Shown here: positions 43,553 through 55,795 of the stretch, piece after piece
Numbering within the stretch: position 1 is the stretch's first letter
Layout: each line of letters begins with the position of its first letter
From: Brachionus manjavacas
Taxonomy: Eukaryota > Rotifera > Eurotatoria > Ploima > Brachionidae
Assembly: GCA_019054805.1 (NCBI GenBank)
Contig: JAHQIY010000001.1
Coordinates: forward strand, 4,788,501 to 4,852,500
Length of the DNA stretch: 64,000 nt
Direction of reading: 5' to 3'
Notes under the pieces: model-generated
The model's input: only the letters and a program-made list of their open reading frames with translations
What the model was told of the DNA's origin: nothing
Database searches by the model: none
Translations under genes and position numbers: made by a program

Positions 43553-45690
43553 TATTTGTATATCTGTATCGAGCTAAGGCTCCTTCAGATTAAAAAAAAA
43601 AAATCAAAACAAAATAAAGTTTAAATAAGATAAAATATATAAAAAAAAAAGAAAAAGAAAATAAAATAAGTTAAAATAAAAGAAAATTAAAATTAGATAT
43701 ATTGCTTTAGAGAATAACAGGATACATATTTTTAAATGTCTGTTTTTTCAGGGAAAAAAGAAGAAATAGTAAGGTAGCAATTACACAATGGAGTTGGGTA
43801 TTCAATATATCTTGCTTCGAAACCTTCTTTGTATTCCTCCACAAGTCTGACAACCAATGGAATAGAATGACTCAGTCCTGCTCTAACATATCTCTCACTC
43901 AACTCAAAAAGTCGATTTGGGACTGTTAGTAGTTTAAGTTTATTATGCCTCATGCCTCATGATGCCTCATGATGCATTATGTTGGAGGGAGTATCATATT
44001 TTACTTTCAAGATGGATCTAACTGAATTTTTTTTTAATGTTGGTTTCTGTGAGTGAATTTAAACAAGAAAAATAATAATCGAGAATTGATCCTATTAAGG
44101 ATTTGTATAGATTCCCCTTTGTTTTGGGTTTAAAGCCCCATTTTTTACTCGATAGATATTTAATAATATTTAGTTTTGAGTTACACCGCTCTTTTATCTC
44201 ATCCACCATTAAACTAAATGTAAGTTTTGAGTCTAATGTAATTCCTAAGAACTTAACTTTTTCTTTTAGATTTAAACTGTTTTCATATAATTTTAGGTCA
44301 AGATTAGTTTTTTTTATAGAGTTTTTTTCAAAGATCGTGTAGCATGACTTTTTAACAGACATTTTCATTTTCCATTTGAAAATCCATTTTTCAATTTCTT
44401 TTAAGTACTTATTAATTAAACTCTCGAGAATTCTTTTCTTTTTAAAAATTAAAAAGGTAGCTAAGTCATCTGCAAAAAGAAGAGAGTATTGGCTATTGGT
44501 CTTATTTCTTTTAGGTATGTCATTAATGAAAATGCTTAAAAGAAGCGGACTAATTACTGATCCTAGTGGAACCACTGCTTTAATTAAGTATTGGTCACTC
44601 AAATGTCCGTTTACTTTTACTATAAAAGATCTGGAATCGAGAAATGATCTGATCCAGTAAATAAGATAAGGAGGAAAATTAGTTTTAATTAGCTTATAAA
44701 TTAGTCCATCATGACAAACTCTATCAAAGGCTTTAGAAATGTCAAAATATAAACAGCAGACTTTTTTCTTTCTATTAAAAGATTCTACTACTTTTTGTAT
44801 AAGAAAATAAAGATTATCCGCTGTGCGCCTATGTTTTCTAAATCCTGATTGCTCATTTATAAGTAGGTTATTTCTTTCAAGAAAATGGTATATTCTACTA
44901 TAAATAATACGTTCAAGTAACTTACCGAGGCAACTTGTCATACTAATAGGACGATAGTCAGAAGGTTCAAGTGGGAGGAGATTTCTTTGGGATCATAGTT
45001 ATACAAGCAATTTTCCAGGTTTTAGGGACATTACCTTGTCCCAAACTCATGTTAAAAAGATGACTCAATTCAACTTAAGACTTATAAAGGAGATTTTTTA
45101 ACATTAAGTTTTGGATGCCATCTATACCTGATCCTGACACTTCTTTTAACTTTTTTAAAGAGGATGTAATTTCTGAAACAGTAATTGGTTCAATCAGATT
45201 ATTTCGTAGATTATTTTTTTTAGGAAACCTGAGATTGTATCTGCTATTTCAGTATCACTCTCAGATATATCTAAATCTAAATTAGGACTAAAAGTCTTTT
45301 TTGAAATCTTTCCGAAGATTTCTCCTTTATCTTTATCTGTATTGAACCATTTTCAATCTTTAATTAACATGGGAATTTGGCTCGAACATTTCTTTGATCT
45401 AAATTTATTTATTTTTCTCCAAAATGGTCTGCTCGATAATGGGTTTCTTCCCATTTTATTATTAAACTCTTGCCAGTTTTGGTTCCAAAAATCCTTTAAG
45501 TTTGAACGTAACTCAGATGTTAGCTTATTAAATGTCATTTTTAGAGAAGGAATGTTGTTTTGCTGAAAAAGTCTTCGAACTTTCCTACGTTCCTTAATTA
45601 TTAATACAATGTTCTTCGGTAGACTCGATTTAAAAAATTTCTGAGATTGAAAAGGAATACTTTTTTGAGCCGCATTCATGATTTTCAATG
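43553..45690 (-). mobile_element. LINE-A non-LTR retrotransposon, 5' truncated
   Basis: Minus-strand element. From 5' to 3': pre-RT linker (45353-45688, KSIPFQSQKFFKSSLPKN, RPFWRKINKFRSKK), a gap with frameshifts, the reverse transcriptase (44018-44941), and a C-terminal tail (43732-43953). RT landmarks in order: GKLLERIIYSRIYHFLE, QSGFRKHRRTADNL, CCLYFDISKAFDRVCHDGL (first catalytic Asp), VVPLGSVISPLLLSIFINDI and the active-site FADD. The tail has RLFELSERYVRAGLSHSIP. The 3' end is TCTGAAGGAGCCTTAGCTCG followed by an (AAATA)n tail near 43,560. The endonuclease domain is missing and stops occur between blocks, so it is dead on arrival or decayed. Jockey/CR1-like by motif order. Family copies: 33.6, 61.6 and 62.8 kb. 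Confidence 0.9.
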
Positions 45691-47050
45691 AAATTAGTTC
45701 TTATAATACAGGGACATTGTAGATGGCTGTTAAAAGAATATTTTGAAAATCAAAATTCAGATTACTTTATTGGTAATTTGTTATCTTTAGAAATGAAATA
45801 AATTGAAAAAATTTAATATTTTAAACTTTAATAGGAGGCTAACTATGTCAAATTAAAAAAATTCTTACAACTATTAAATTTCCAAGCGAATTTTCCAGAA
45901 AATTTAAACAATATGATTCTAAACTTCAGTACAAATCATTAGAATTAAAACAATTTTTATTTTTCGTTTCTGTTCCTGTTTGAATGAAATTTTTGCCAGT
46001 TCCATATTGGAACTTACTTATATTATTCGTTTTTTCAAAGAGAATTTTCTATTAACCGATTGATAACCGAGATATGCTTGAAGTTGCTTAAAAAGATGAT
46101 TGAAAGTTATCACGATTCAATAGGCAAATATTTTGGTACTAGTTAATTTAATTACACTATTCACGCACATCTTCATTTATATGATCAAGCTATTATGCAT
46201 GGTCCACTTCAATGTCATAGTGCTTTTTTTTTGAGGTAATTTTAGGTAAAAAATTTTTTAAAAACTCAAAAGTTTTAAGGGTTCGCTTGGAAAATAAAAA
46301 AACTTATGATGGGAACTGATGGTTTTAAATAACCTTTATGCATTGATAGTAAAACTTGATATATAAAATAGTTTTCAAGATTTTGATAATTTATTTTCTA
46401 AAGATTTTTCTGCACTAGTTAGTATTGAATCTTTTACACATTTTTTCAAAATCTTTGAGCAAAAATTAAAGCATAGAAAAATAAGATGCGATGCGATTAT
46501 GTGTAAATGTATAATAATAGAAAAATTTATTACCAAAGTCTCGACTAATAAGCAATTTAGTGTTATTATTAAATTATACAATTATTCAAATAATTAAATT
46601 TCTTCATACAACTTTCTTCAACTTTTTCAATTTTTACAAATATAAAAACCCTTTTAATTATTTCAATTATTCAACTATTACAGTTATTCAACTTTCTTCA
46701 ACTTTCTTCAACTTTCATTAGATTTCATTATTTAGTCATAAATTCTGGAATAAAATTTATTATATTAAAGCAATTAAAAGCTTAGATTTATTAATTATTT
46801 AGTATTTCTTTCTTTAAATGTAACGAGTCTATCAGAAAAATATTAAAAATGACTTATTTAAAAATTTTAAAAAAATGATGTATGCAAAGATTGCATATCT
46901 TTTAAATTCAACCATCATAATCAGATCAGAATCTTTTAATAAAAATCGTTTAATTGAAGCGAAAAAGTGTTAAATTAACGTTTTTATGCCATTAAGTTGT
47001 GATCTTCTGTAAAGTGAGAATTTCAAGAATGACTTAAAAAATTTTTACTT
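45691..47050. other. AT-rich non-coding stretch
   Basis: No gene is supported. Imperfect tandem CAACTTTCTTCAACTTTCTT units occur near 46,600-46,735. Confidence 0.35.
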
Positions 47051-47054
47051 GTTA

Positions 47055-49085
47055 AAACATTTTTATTCTAAAATAAGTTTTTTTTTTAAGTTTAATTCAT
47101 TTAATTTTTCAAAAAGACAAACAAAATAGAAAATAAAATGATTTTTTGTGAAATGCTTGCAACAATGCTTATGCCTTGATACTAATCTAAAAGTCTGTTT
47201 CAAATTATGATTTTCATGAAATTTTTTCCTTGTATGATTCCTCAAATGAAATAAATATATTAAAAATATCAGTTGATTTGTTCTTTGATCGTCTTTATGA
47301 TGTTTGGCCCGATGCTCATGCAGCTGACAAGACTTTTCATAAATTACATACTTGAGATCTTGATCTTGTTTTTTTACTTTTAAAACTTCTTCCCAAATTT
47401 ATGTTATCTCAGAGAATTAAATAAATAAACCGCGAGGTGTAAGTCCAGTCAACAATCCGCCAGTTTTTTTTTGTTGAAATAAAGGCCATCTTCTAAATTG
47501 CATCCATCTGATATTATATTATTAATTTTTTTTAAATACAAATCTAGAGCTTTAGGCCATTTGGCTACCTCAAATTCAGGCAACCACCTTAGAAAAGGTT
47601 TACTATCCGATTTCACTTGATATTCTCGGAATTCATCATTATCTCTGTGATTTACAATTTAGGAAAAATCAACTTCAATAATAATATTAGTTTAAGCGTG
47701 TCAATTTTCACTAGTAAATAATTTTTGACTTACGCACAAATCTGTTCTTGCTCGACAATATTAAATACCCAATTAAGTGTTTTTTAAATGATTTTCAAGT
47801 CTTAAACAAGTCTTTTTACAATAAAAATAAGAAAAGGATTGTTTTTGAAATTGCAATATAACTTGATTGCGTATTTTATATTGTTGAGCAAGAATGAGCA
47901 AAAAGAAATTTGAGCAGAATTTTAACTTTGCCAAATTAAATTACTTGGATATAAAAATAGTTCGTCCTTGTCATCAACTCTAAAATTCCTATGTTCAAAA
48001 CAAAAATAGCTATCAGGTATAGGTTTCTCTTCTCAATAAACTTCTTTTTAAACTTTGGCTAAACAATGCAGTCTAATACATTTCTGATGTCTATCAAAAA
48101 CAACTAACAATTTTTTTTATAGACGTTTAATAAAATTCCTTTTTTTTAAATACCTGAAGATTTACAGTAGTTTATGTCACTTTCACAAGATTTTAAATGA
48201 TTTTTAATCCATTTATTCGAAAAAAATATTTTGATTTAGTTCTTTAAATATTAATTCTGTCGATTTGAAATCAAAAAAATTTATTTTTTAAGTCAAAGTT
48301 CCTAGATAATTTCTTGATTTTATGACTAAACCAAATCTCGCTCAAACGCTTTCGATTAAGCGCTTTGAGATTTTTTAATTGAAATTCTTCATTATATGCA
48401 TTTGTAAATCCTATTTTAAATTAATTTTTCATTTTTTATACTAAAGTGAAAAAACGGCTTACAGCATACAGCGCCCCTTTTAATAAATAAGTCTTAAAAA
48501 TAAACTAAAAAATATCTATTAGTATTAAATTTAGTAAATAGTTAAATTTTGAATTATAAATTGTATGCCTCTTTTTCTCTAATAGTTAAGTAAAAGTATT
48601 TAAGAATTGCATTATAAAAAAAAATACCTTCAAAACTAACTGCATTTATTGTAACATTTATTCCAAAATTTTCGATTAAAGCTCTTCAAATGCTGTTTGA
48701 TGACTAAGACAAATGAACTCTAAAGTGTCATCTATTTCCTCTGGATAAAAATAAGTTTTATCTTTTTTTGAATATCTGGCTTATAGAATCATAAACTAAA
48801 CTCCCATTTTTGGTGTATGTTATTTTTTCTTTTTTATTTTCTTTAAAAAGTTATTTTTACAGCTTAAACAAAATTCGATTGGCGGGGTAACAAATCTTTT
48901 ACGATTAGACAACATTTTTTGTAATGAATTAAATATCAACTTAGCTTTTGAGAAATCAGTTTTTGACAAAAACATGAATTTTTCAACTAATGCATCAATA
49001 TGTTCTAATGTCAAAGAATGTTTGAATTGACTTTTAAAGATTTCGACCAGAAGCTTTTTTTCATAACGTAAATCAAGTTGTTAGC
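47055..49085 (-). pseudogene. Cysteine-cluster (KDZ-like) transposase relic with chromodomain-like segment
   Basis: Fragments in correct order on the minus strand, in changing frames. 49085-48820: LEHIDALVEKFMFLSK then FVTPPIEFCLSCKNNFLKK (C-x2-C start of a cysteine cluster). 48800-48600: ITYTKNGSLVYDSI, IDDTLEFICLSHQTAFEEL, INAVSFEGI. 48400-48250: NAYNEEFQLKNLKALNRKRL then SEIWFSHKI. 48120-47950: LLVVFDRHQKCIRLHCLAK, where families with this layout have 'ID-H-K--R--C', then YFCFEHRN. 47690-47560: FREYQVKSDSKPFLRWLPEF and KWPKALDLYLKKI, chromodomain-like (EY-VKW ... WLPE). 47470: KKTGGLLTGLTPRG. 47350-47065: KYVIYEKSCQLHEHRAKHH and LFHLRNHTRKKFHENHN, where intact relatives read 'YD-AC-L' and 'D-FH--NH---C'. 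Both acidic catalytic positions are replaced. The family name is tentative: I know these motif blocks from multicopy animal transposases linked to the KDZ group, but could not search. Confidence 0.55.
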
Positions 49086-49729
49086 TCAAATTGCAAAGCT
49101 AAACAGTTCAAACATTTCATTAAACGGATATAAAATTCCATTTTTAATTTTCAACAATTTTTTCTAAAATATATATTCTAAAAAGAAAACAAACGTCTTT
49201 TTAACTAAAATAAATAAAATGTTCTTTACTAGTTTTATTTTTTACAAATCAAAGAAAAAATTTGTTTATTTTTTTGGTCGATGTTGGTCAAACTGTGTTG
49301 AATATGTTGAACGCTTTAACTGATTCTCATCCGAGGCTATGCCCTCCAAGTCATCATCTGAATCGTTTGATTTAAAGCAGTTAAATTTTTCAAGATATTG
49401 GTTAATAGATATTTCATAAAATATAAGTGAATTTATGAATTCTACCTTTTCTACTTCATTTAGCTTATTAAAATCTTTTTTGATAAAAACTTTACTTGGT
49501 TTGGCACCCTTTTTTTTATCTGCAATTTAAAATACTTAGCATCGTTTTTACCTATCTTTTTTTCTTCAAGCTTTAAACAAACCTTTTCAAAATCATCAGA
49601 TTTTCCAATTTTTTTCAAAGCAAATTTTGTCAAGCTAACCAATGTACCTTCAATCAAAATGATATTTTTTTCTAACTTATCCCCGCTTTTTAGTTTATAA
49701 ATAGGAGTTCTATGATTATCAGCATTAAC

Positions 49730-50553
49730 CAGACTTGTTTTTAAGTCACAGTTTTAAGTCTAAGTCACAAAAATTTAAGTCAAAGTTATGACTTGACTTA
49801 AATTTTTTTTTTTTTTTAAGTCAAAGTCATGACTTAAAATTTTTTTTTTTCTTTTTTTAAGTCAAAGTCATGACTTAAAATTTTTTTTTTTTTTTTAAGT
49901 CAAGTCATGAGTTAGATTAGAAATACTTTTAATTATTTATTTCATTAAAATTGAGTATTATTGGTAGTGGATGATTGTTGGCCGTTGGTTTTTTTTTTTA
50001 ATAAAATTATGGTTTTTTTTTAATTAATAAACATATTTAATTTTCTTAACTTTTTAATTTTTTATGATATTTTGGCATCTTTTTTTCAGCGCCGCAGTCC
50101 CAAATTCTGGCCGCCAAGCTGAACGGCTAAATGACCGCCCGCCACAATGTTGACCGTAACTTTGACTTGCCGCTTTTTTTAACGATCTTTTAAACTTAAA
50201 AATTTTTAAGTCATTGACTTGACTTAAGAAAAAAAAATTTTAAGTCATTGACTTGACTTAAAAAGAAAAAAAAATAATTTTAAGTCATTGACTTGACTTA
50301 AAAAAAAAAAAATTTAAAGTCAAGTCATTGACTTGACTTAAAAAAAAAAAAAAATTTTTTTAAGTCATTGACTTGACTTAAAAAAAATTTTTTAAGTCAT
50401 TGACTTGACTTAAAAAAATTTTTAAGTCATTGACTTGACTTAAAAAAAAAAAAAAATTTTTTTAAGTCATTGACTTGACTTAAAAAAAAAAAAAATCTAA
50501 GTCAAGTCATTGACTTGACTTGACTTAAGACTTGTGACTTAAAAACAACTCTG
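49730..50553. mobile_element. hAT-like MITE, copy 2 (AAGTC family)
   Basis: Same termini as copy 1 in opposite orientation: CAGACTTGTTTTTAAGTCAC at 49730 and the inverse of CAGAGTTGTTTTTAAGTCAC ending at 50553. Flanked by identical octamers GCATTAAC (49722-49729 and 50554-50561), an exact target duplication. The core (GACTGCGGCGCTG inverse, ATGACCGCCCGCCACAATGT) matches copy 1. The right arm contains about eight AAGTCATTGACTTGACTT units against about four in copy 1, which explains the greater length. The insertion splits the coding frame of the DUF3987-like gene between ...RVNA and NADNHRTP. Confidence 0.95.
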
Positions 50554-51639
50554 GCATTAACTCTATTAAATTGTAGGTCTGTATTAGCTGCCATATTCAT
50601 TTTTTGATTAATGAAATATTCATTAATTTTTGATGCAACTAAAACTGTTCCATCACTGATTTCGCTACTTAACTCTTGTGATTTTATATATTCACAGAAT
50701 GAACGAAAATTAAACTCATCAAAACTTTCAGAATCATGTAGTTGAAAGAAAGTTTCAACAATTTTCAAAACTTCTTCTAAAATATGCATTATTCCCGATA
50801 AACGAAGAAGATGACCACAAGATTCACCATAAATTCCCCTAAAAAAATTAATATAAGAATTTAAAACCATTCTAACACAAAAAAAAACTCTTGAGAAATA
50901 AATAAATATTAAATTAACAAATAAAGTAATTAAATTATCGCATTTTTTTTTATCCAAATGATCAAATTTAGTTTATTAAATAAAAATTTTGTTCTGTTCT
51001 TTTGTGATGAGAGTTTTCTCTTTAGTTTAGTTAACTAGAAATTAGTAGACTAAATTCAAATTAAAATTTTTCATACAAAAAAATTGTAAAAAAATTAAAA
51101 TACCCAAAATAAAATTTAAAATTTAATATTTGTTGGAATTTTAAAGAAAATTTAAATGTCAAATAAAAAACATGAGAAAAAGTATTGGTTCGGTATTAAG
51201 AAATATTTCTATACTAAGAGATAATTTTGAAACAATCAATTTTTAATAAAGAGGAGGAGGAGAATAATTTAGAGGAGCAATCATTTTTTTTATTAAAGAA
51301 ATTCACTTGTTTAGAGCTTAAATTATTTTTGCCGCTTAAAGGAATAGCGACAAGCTTGCCGCTTTTATTCAAAATCTTTACTCACAAAATTTTATGATGT
51401 TAGTTTTATCTTTTGTAAACAGATCTTAAAAAATAATTTTTTAATATAAATATAAATATCCAATATAACTAGTTTATCATTTCATTTTTGAACAGAAGCT
51501 AATTTTATATTTTCAATATATATAACTTTAACATAAATATTTCCCTGCTTGCCCTCCTTCTCGGGATTGAACTAATACTAGTTGACTTATTTTTAGTTAA
51601 CTTATTTTAGTTGTCTAAAATAAAGTCGCCTTAACTAAA

Positions 51640-52050
51640 TTAGTTTAGTTATTTATTTATTTATTGAATTGAATTAACCTCCTTTAAGGAGAAGTAAAAA
51701 AAAAATATACAAAGATTTTTTGTGTTTTTTTAAAAATGAAAAATTATTGCCTAAAAATAAAATTACAAAAAATAAAAAAGGAACATTAGTTCGAAAATAG
51801 AAAAAGGCATGAAAGTTAGAAAGCAAGATAATTTGGACCAAAATTCATGAATTTCTTTTATTTTGAATTAGCTCGTTTAGGAGAGTTCTGAAATGATTTA
51901 ATTTTAAATTGCATAGACATAACCAAATTGAATCGGATATACCATCATTAGAAATCAGATTAATCTTAAGATTTTCTTTAAGTTGGTTTGTATTTACTGT
52001 AATTTTTGAGGTTTCAATTTTAAAGTACTTGGAAATAAGAACCAAGTCAG
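51640..52050 (-). mobile_element. LINE remnant with (AAAT)n tail
   Basis: In minus orientation 52045-51845 encodes LKINLISNDGISDSIWLCL, similar to the endonuclease part of LINEs ('I---SIW--L'). It ends CTCCTTAAAGGAGGTTAATT, then AATAAATAAATAAATAA. It sits between two pieces of the DUF3987-like gene and was probably inserted there. The domain call is weak; the tail is typical of LINE insertion. Confidence 0.5.
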
Positions 52051-53726
52051 AGGAAAAATATTTAATCCAAACAGTTGTCTAATTAAGTTGTTTTGTAATT
52101 TATTTTATTGAATCCTAAATGACCCATTAAATCTTTTTATTTCAACTTTTTTTTTAAAAAGTAAAAAACGCTGAAAAAATAAATTGTCTTCCTGATATTT
52201 TAAATTTATAGATCCAAAAAGTGGAAAAAATTTTTTTAAAATCAATTTTTTCATGCAGATAAATATGTAAAATTAATAGGTTTTTTTAAAAATACGTACC
52301 CGATAAAAGTCTCACTAAGTTCAAACTACACATCTTGTTATAAAGATGAATCTATTCATCCAATAACTTAAAAGCTGCTTCAGTGAATTTAAATTGACAA
52401 GGTTTTTGAAAAAATAGTTTAATAGCGACAAGCAGATTTAATATATTAATTTTATTTTCATTGTGAGTTTGCTGTGAAAACTTCAATCTCACAGGTTCTG
52501 GGAAGCATACTAAAAACCTTGAAATAAATCCATCATCTTTACTGCTTTTTTCCTCTTCAACTAATTCGACGATCTTGTCAGGATGACTAGCGGAAAAAAT
52601 CGAAATTTTTAGTTCATTAAATTCATATCCAAAACTTTTGGAGCTGACTGACAAGTCAGCCTCTCCAAAATACAACGTCTAGAAAATTGAACGGTCAAAG
52701 CCTTCTTTTCCAGCTTTATACATACCAAAACTACCAAGAAGCGTTGAAAACTCATCTCAATATTGCATAAGTTCAAAGCAGCATGAAAGTTCTTTAAACA
52801 AAGACTCAATAGTAAAACCTTTTTAATATTTATAGATAAATATTTTTTTTATTCAGAAATTTTATAAATTTTACTGTTATTTTGACTTGGAAGAGAAGAA
52901 AATTTGTTGTTCGTTGAGTCTGAAGAAATTCCAAAATAACCTAAATCGATTAATATTTTTGTCATTTCTGAAAACGACTTTTTGAAAAGCTGTATGTAAA
53001 AACTTTTTTTTGCGCTAACAGGTCCAACAAGTATTGAATAAATAGTCAAAGGCTGGCACCAAGCTTTTACCATAATACTAGACTTGCACGTAAGAATTGA
53101 AAACGTGCTTATTAGTCCTAAAAAAAGGCCTAACCATGACAAGCTCTTGTGTATCCTTAAAATTAAACAAACCAAAATCATTAAATTTTAAATATTAATC
53201 AATTTTTAAATTTCTGTTTTTGATTAAACTTTAAATAAAATACTATTTAATCTTCTATTTTTAAGACATTTTTTTGTATATTTCAAATTTCCTATTATCA
53301 TTTTTTGATAATTTTATTCTTTTTATGTGAACTCTTCATTAATTCAAGTTTTTATTACTTCAATTATTCAATTATTCTATTATTAAACTTTTAAAAATTT
53401 ATAATTAACTCATTCTTCCAAATCTTATTAAAAGTTGAACTGTTCAACCTATTTTATTTATTAATAGCTGTATCCTTTTCCAAATTCAGGCATCTTTTTT
53501 CATCCTTGAAATATACAAATAAAAAAAATAAAGTGAAAACGTATATGGTTAATTCAATACGTTAAGTCAATATATGGTTAATTTTAAAATTAGATTTCTT
53601 TAAATTACAAATTTTATTGTTTTAAAATTTTATGTTAATAAACTGAGTAATTTTGACTGTCTCAAAATCAAAAAATGCTCTAAATCATAATTCGCTATAT
53701 GTTTTATCTTTTTCATTATTTTTATT

Positions 53727-54590
53727 TCAAAAAACAAGACGGAGACAAATATAGATATTATTGTAAATAAATAACGGTTGTCGGGCAGCACTTTATCTGG
53801 AAGTAAACGATGGGAGAACAGGTAGATGATTTGTTTCAGAAGATGATCACACGAACACATAGAAGTAGAGAATAAACAAAAAATTGACGACAATTTAATC
53901 AATCGAATAAAATACTTAGAAAGTTTGGGACAAAAGACTGAGCGTATTATTCATGAGTTAATCAAGCAAGGAATCAATGCGTCAAAAAAAAAAGTAACTG
54001 CTCAGCCAACTTTGAACGACGTTTTGACATGATGTGAAAAATATCAAGAGATTCCGGAAATTGAAAACGAAGTATTTGTAGGTTTATTCAAATTAGAGTC
54101 ATTCCCAGAACAAAAATTCAGAGTATTTTTGACAACAAAAAATTTTAATAAAAAGCGCTTTAGAGGCATCGTATACACTGTCTGATGCGAATAACAAGCT
54201 CACTTATGGTGGTTTTCCTGCTCTTACAGGTAGAACAACTGACAAAGACAAGACATTTCATCCATATGGTTTGGCTTAATGTAGTAACCAAAAAGGAGTC
54301 TATTTTGCCTTTTTTTTCAAAGCAGTAAAAGCTACGGGTCTAAAAATTTATGGAGTTACTATTTCACCAACAACTCAGTAGCTGACAGCGCAGACGTTAA
54401 AACAAAGGGATTTAAAGAAGTTTTTACAATGAGTAAAAGAGTCAACTGCTGGGCACAGGTTAAAAGGAACATAGACAAGCGTTTATTTTCAAAATAACTC
54501 AAGGCAGCAATAACTAAAGACATTCAATTGATTCAAGATTTATTCGACCCAAATTTATTTGAAACAAGTGTTGAAAATAAATAAAATCAA
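53727..54590 (+). pseudogene. MULE/ZSWIM-type transposase relic
   Basis: Plus strand, several frames. GCRAALYLEVNDGRTGR (end of a FAR1-type domain), NLINRIKYLESLGQKTERII then HELIKQGINAS, LNDVLT and EIPEIENEVFVGLFKLESFP with QKFRVFLTTK. After frameshifts come LTYGGFPALTGRTTDKDKTF and HPYGLA. In Mutator-like animal transposases this last block reads 'D-TYKL---GFPVLIVGTTD---FHP-GLA'. Then VADSADVKTKGFKEVFTM and SKRVNCWAQVKRNIDKRLFS (the 'D-A--I---F-----M-CW-H--+N' block with the second Asp at ADSAD). More than five stops or frameshifts. Distinct from the FLYWCH-type MULE at 56 kb. Confidence 0.75.
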
Positions 54591-55795
54591 AAAAAGTCGA
54601 AGAAATAGATGATTTTGTAAACTATTTTCTTAATATGTGCTCAATATTTCTTTAAATTGTTCTTATTCTAACAAATCAGTTCTTATTTTATTAAATTTGT
54701 GGTATATTTTACAATTTTTGTGGTAGAAAAATTTTCATCGTCATAATTAAGTACAGTGGTATTATAGAAAATATATTAAATTTATATAAATTAAAACTAT
54801 TTGCAGGAAGTGAAGCTAAATGTCATTCAAAACAAAAATAATGGAACTTGGGGAATATTTATAATCAACCAGTGAGTCTGAAATTTTAAATGAATCTTTT
54901 AATGTGAATAATATGCAAAAAGTAATTTATTAAATTTAATTTCTAAAAGTTTAATTACACAATTTTCAACAAATATTTAATTTTTTCCAAAACCTAAATA
55001 ATTTTTCTTTTATTCAAATTATTAAATTTATTTATAGAATAAAAGAAGCTTAAATGAAAATCTGACTATTCTAGAGAAATTTATCGACGAAGAAAATATT
55101 GAAAATGAAAAACCATTTACCTCTGAAGGGGAATGCACTGAAGTATTCATTTAATTTATTTGAAATAAAATTTTATTTTTAATTTTTGAAAACTAAAAAG
55201 GAAGTTGAATTATTTCAAAATAATACATTTCAAAATAAACGGGATTAAATCAATTCTAGTTGAGATGCTAGAAGCTAAATACCAAAAGAAAAACAAAAAA
55301 TCAAGTTTCGCCCACAGAAGTGGTAATTTAAAAAAATTGTTAACAATAAAACAAATTTTATTAATTTCAAATTGTGTTTTGTAATAAAATCAAAATAAAC
55401 TTGAATTATTATATGATAGATTAGTGTATTTTTTTTTAATTCAAAAACGATTTTAATTATACTGTAATTTTGAAATTTTTTTATTTGAATATTGTTGGGG
55501 TTAAAATTAAAACTAAAAAATTTTAAAAAATATTTATGCTATTTAGATGTGGAATGGCAAAAATATGCTTGACATTGCTGCTTCTTCATGGAATAAATAT
55601 ATCGCTTTCTTAATAGAAATTCTTTTTTCTGAAGAAGAAAGAACATATAGCATAATAATTTTACCTGGCCAAAATACCAAATCAAAAAGAGATCCTCTTG
55701 AGTAGGAAGGAGTTGAAATTTTGAAAAGTAAGCCCTTATTTAAAAAAGATAACAGATTTTTCATGTTCTTTTTATTTAGATTGTGCAAAAACTTG
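54591..55795. other. Non-coding or unassigned stretch
   Basis: No recognisable domain. Short frames near 54,800, 55,040-55,140 and 55,540-55,720 have mixed residue content and could be decayed C-terminal transposase sequence, but I cannot support that. Confidence 0.3.

Larger units (their letters stand above)
49264..53181 (-). pseudogene. DUF3987-like ATPase gene, broken by hAT MITE
   Basis: Minus-strand pieces in order. 53181-52849: LSWLGLFLGLISTFSILTCK, then PLTIYSILVGPVSAKKSFYI, a Walker A-like GP-x3-KS. 52809-52352: DEFSTLLGSFGMYKAG (Walker B-like DE), LKISIFSASHPDKIVELVEE and KDDGFISRFLVCFPEP, the order of DUF3987 proteins. Two in-frame stops (TGA before DEF, TAG before LYFGEAD) occur. 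50957-50554: YGESCGHLLRLSGIMHILEE and an acidic helix-rich part to QFNRVNA. The coding text resumes at 49729-49264 after an 824-bp MITE (NADNHRTPIYKLKSGDKLEK and IEGTLVSLTKFALKKIGK), ending FDQHRPKK-stop. A 1.4 kb stretch with a LINE tail separates the second and third pieces. What this gene did is unknown; DUF3987 members are primase/helicase-associated in phages and multicopy in some animals. It could be cargo of a mobile element. Confidence 0.6.
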
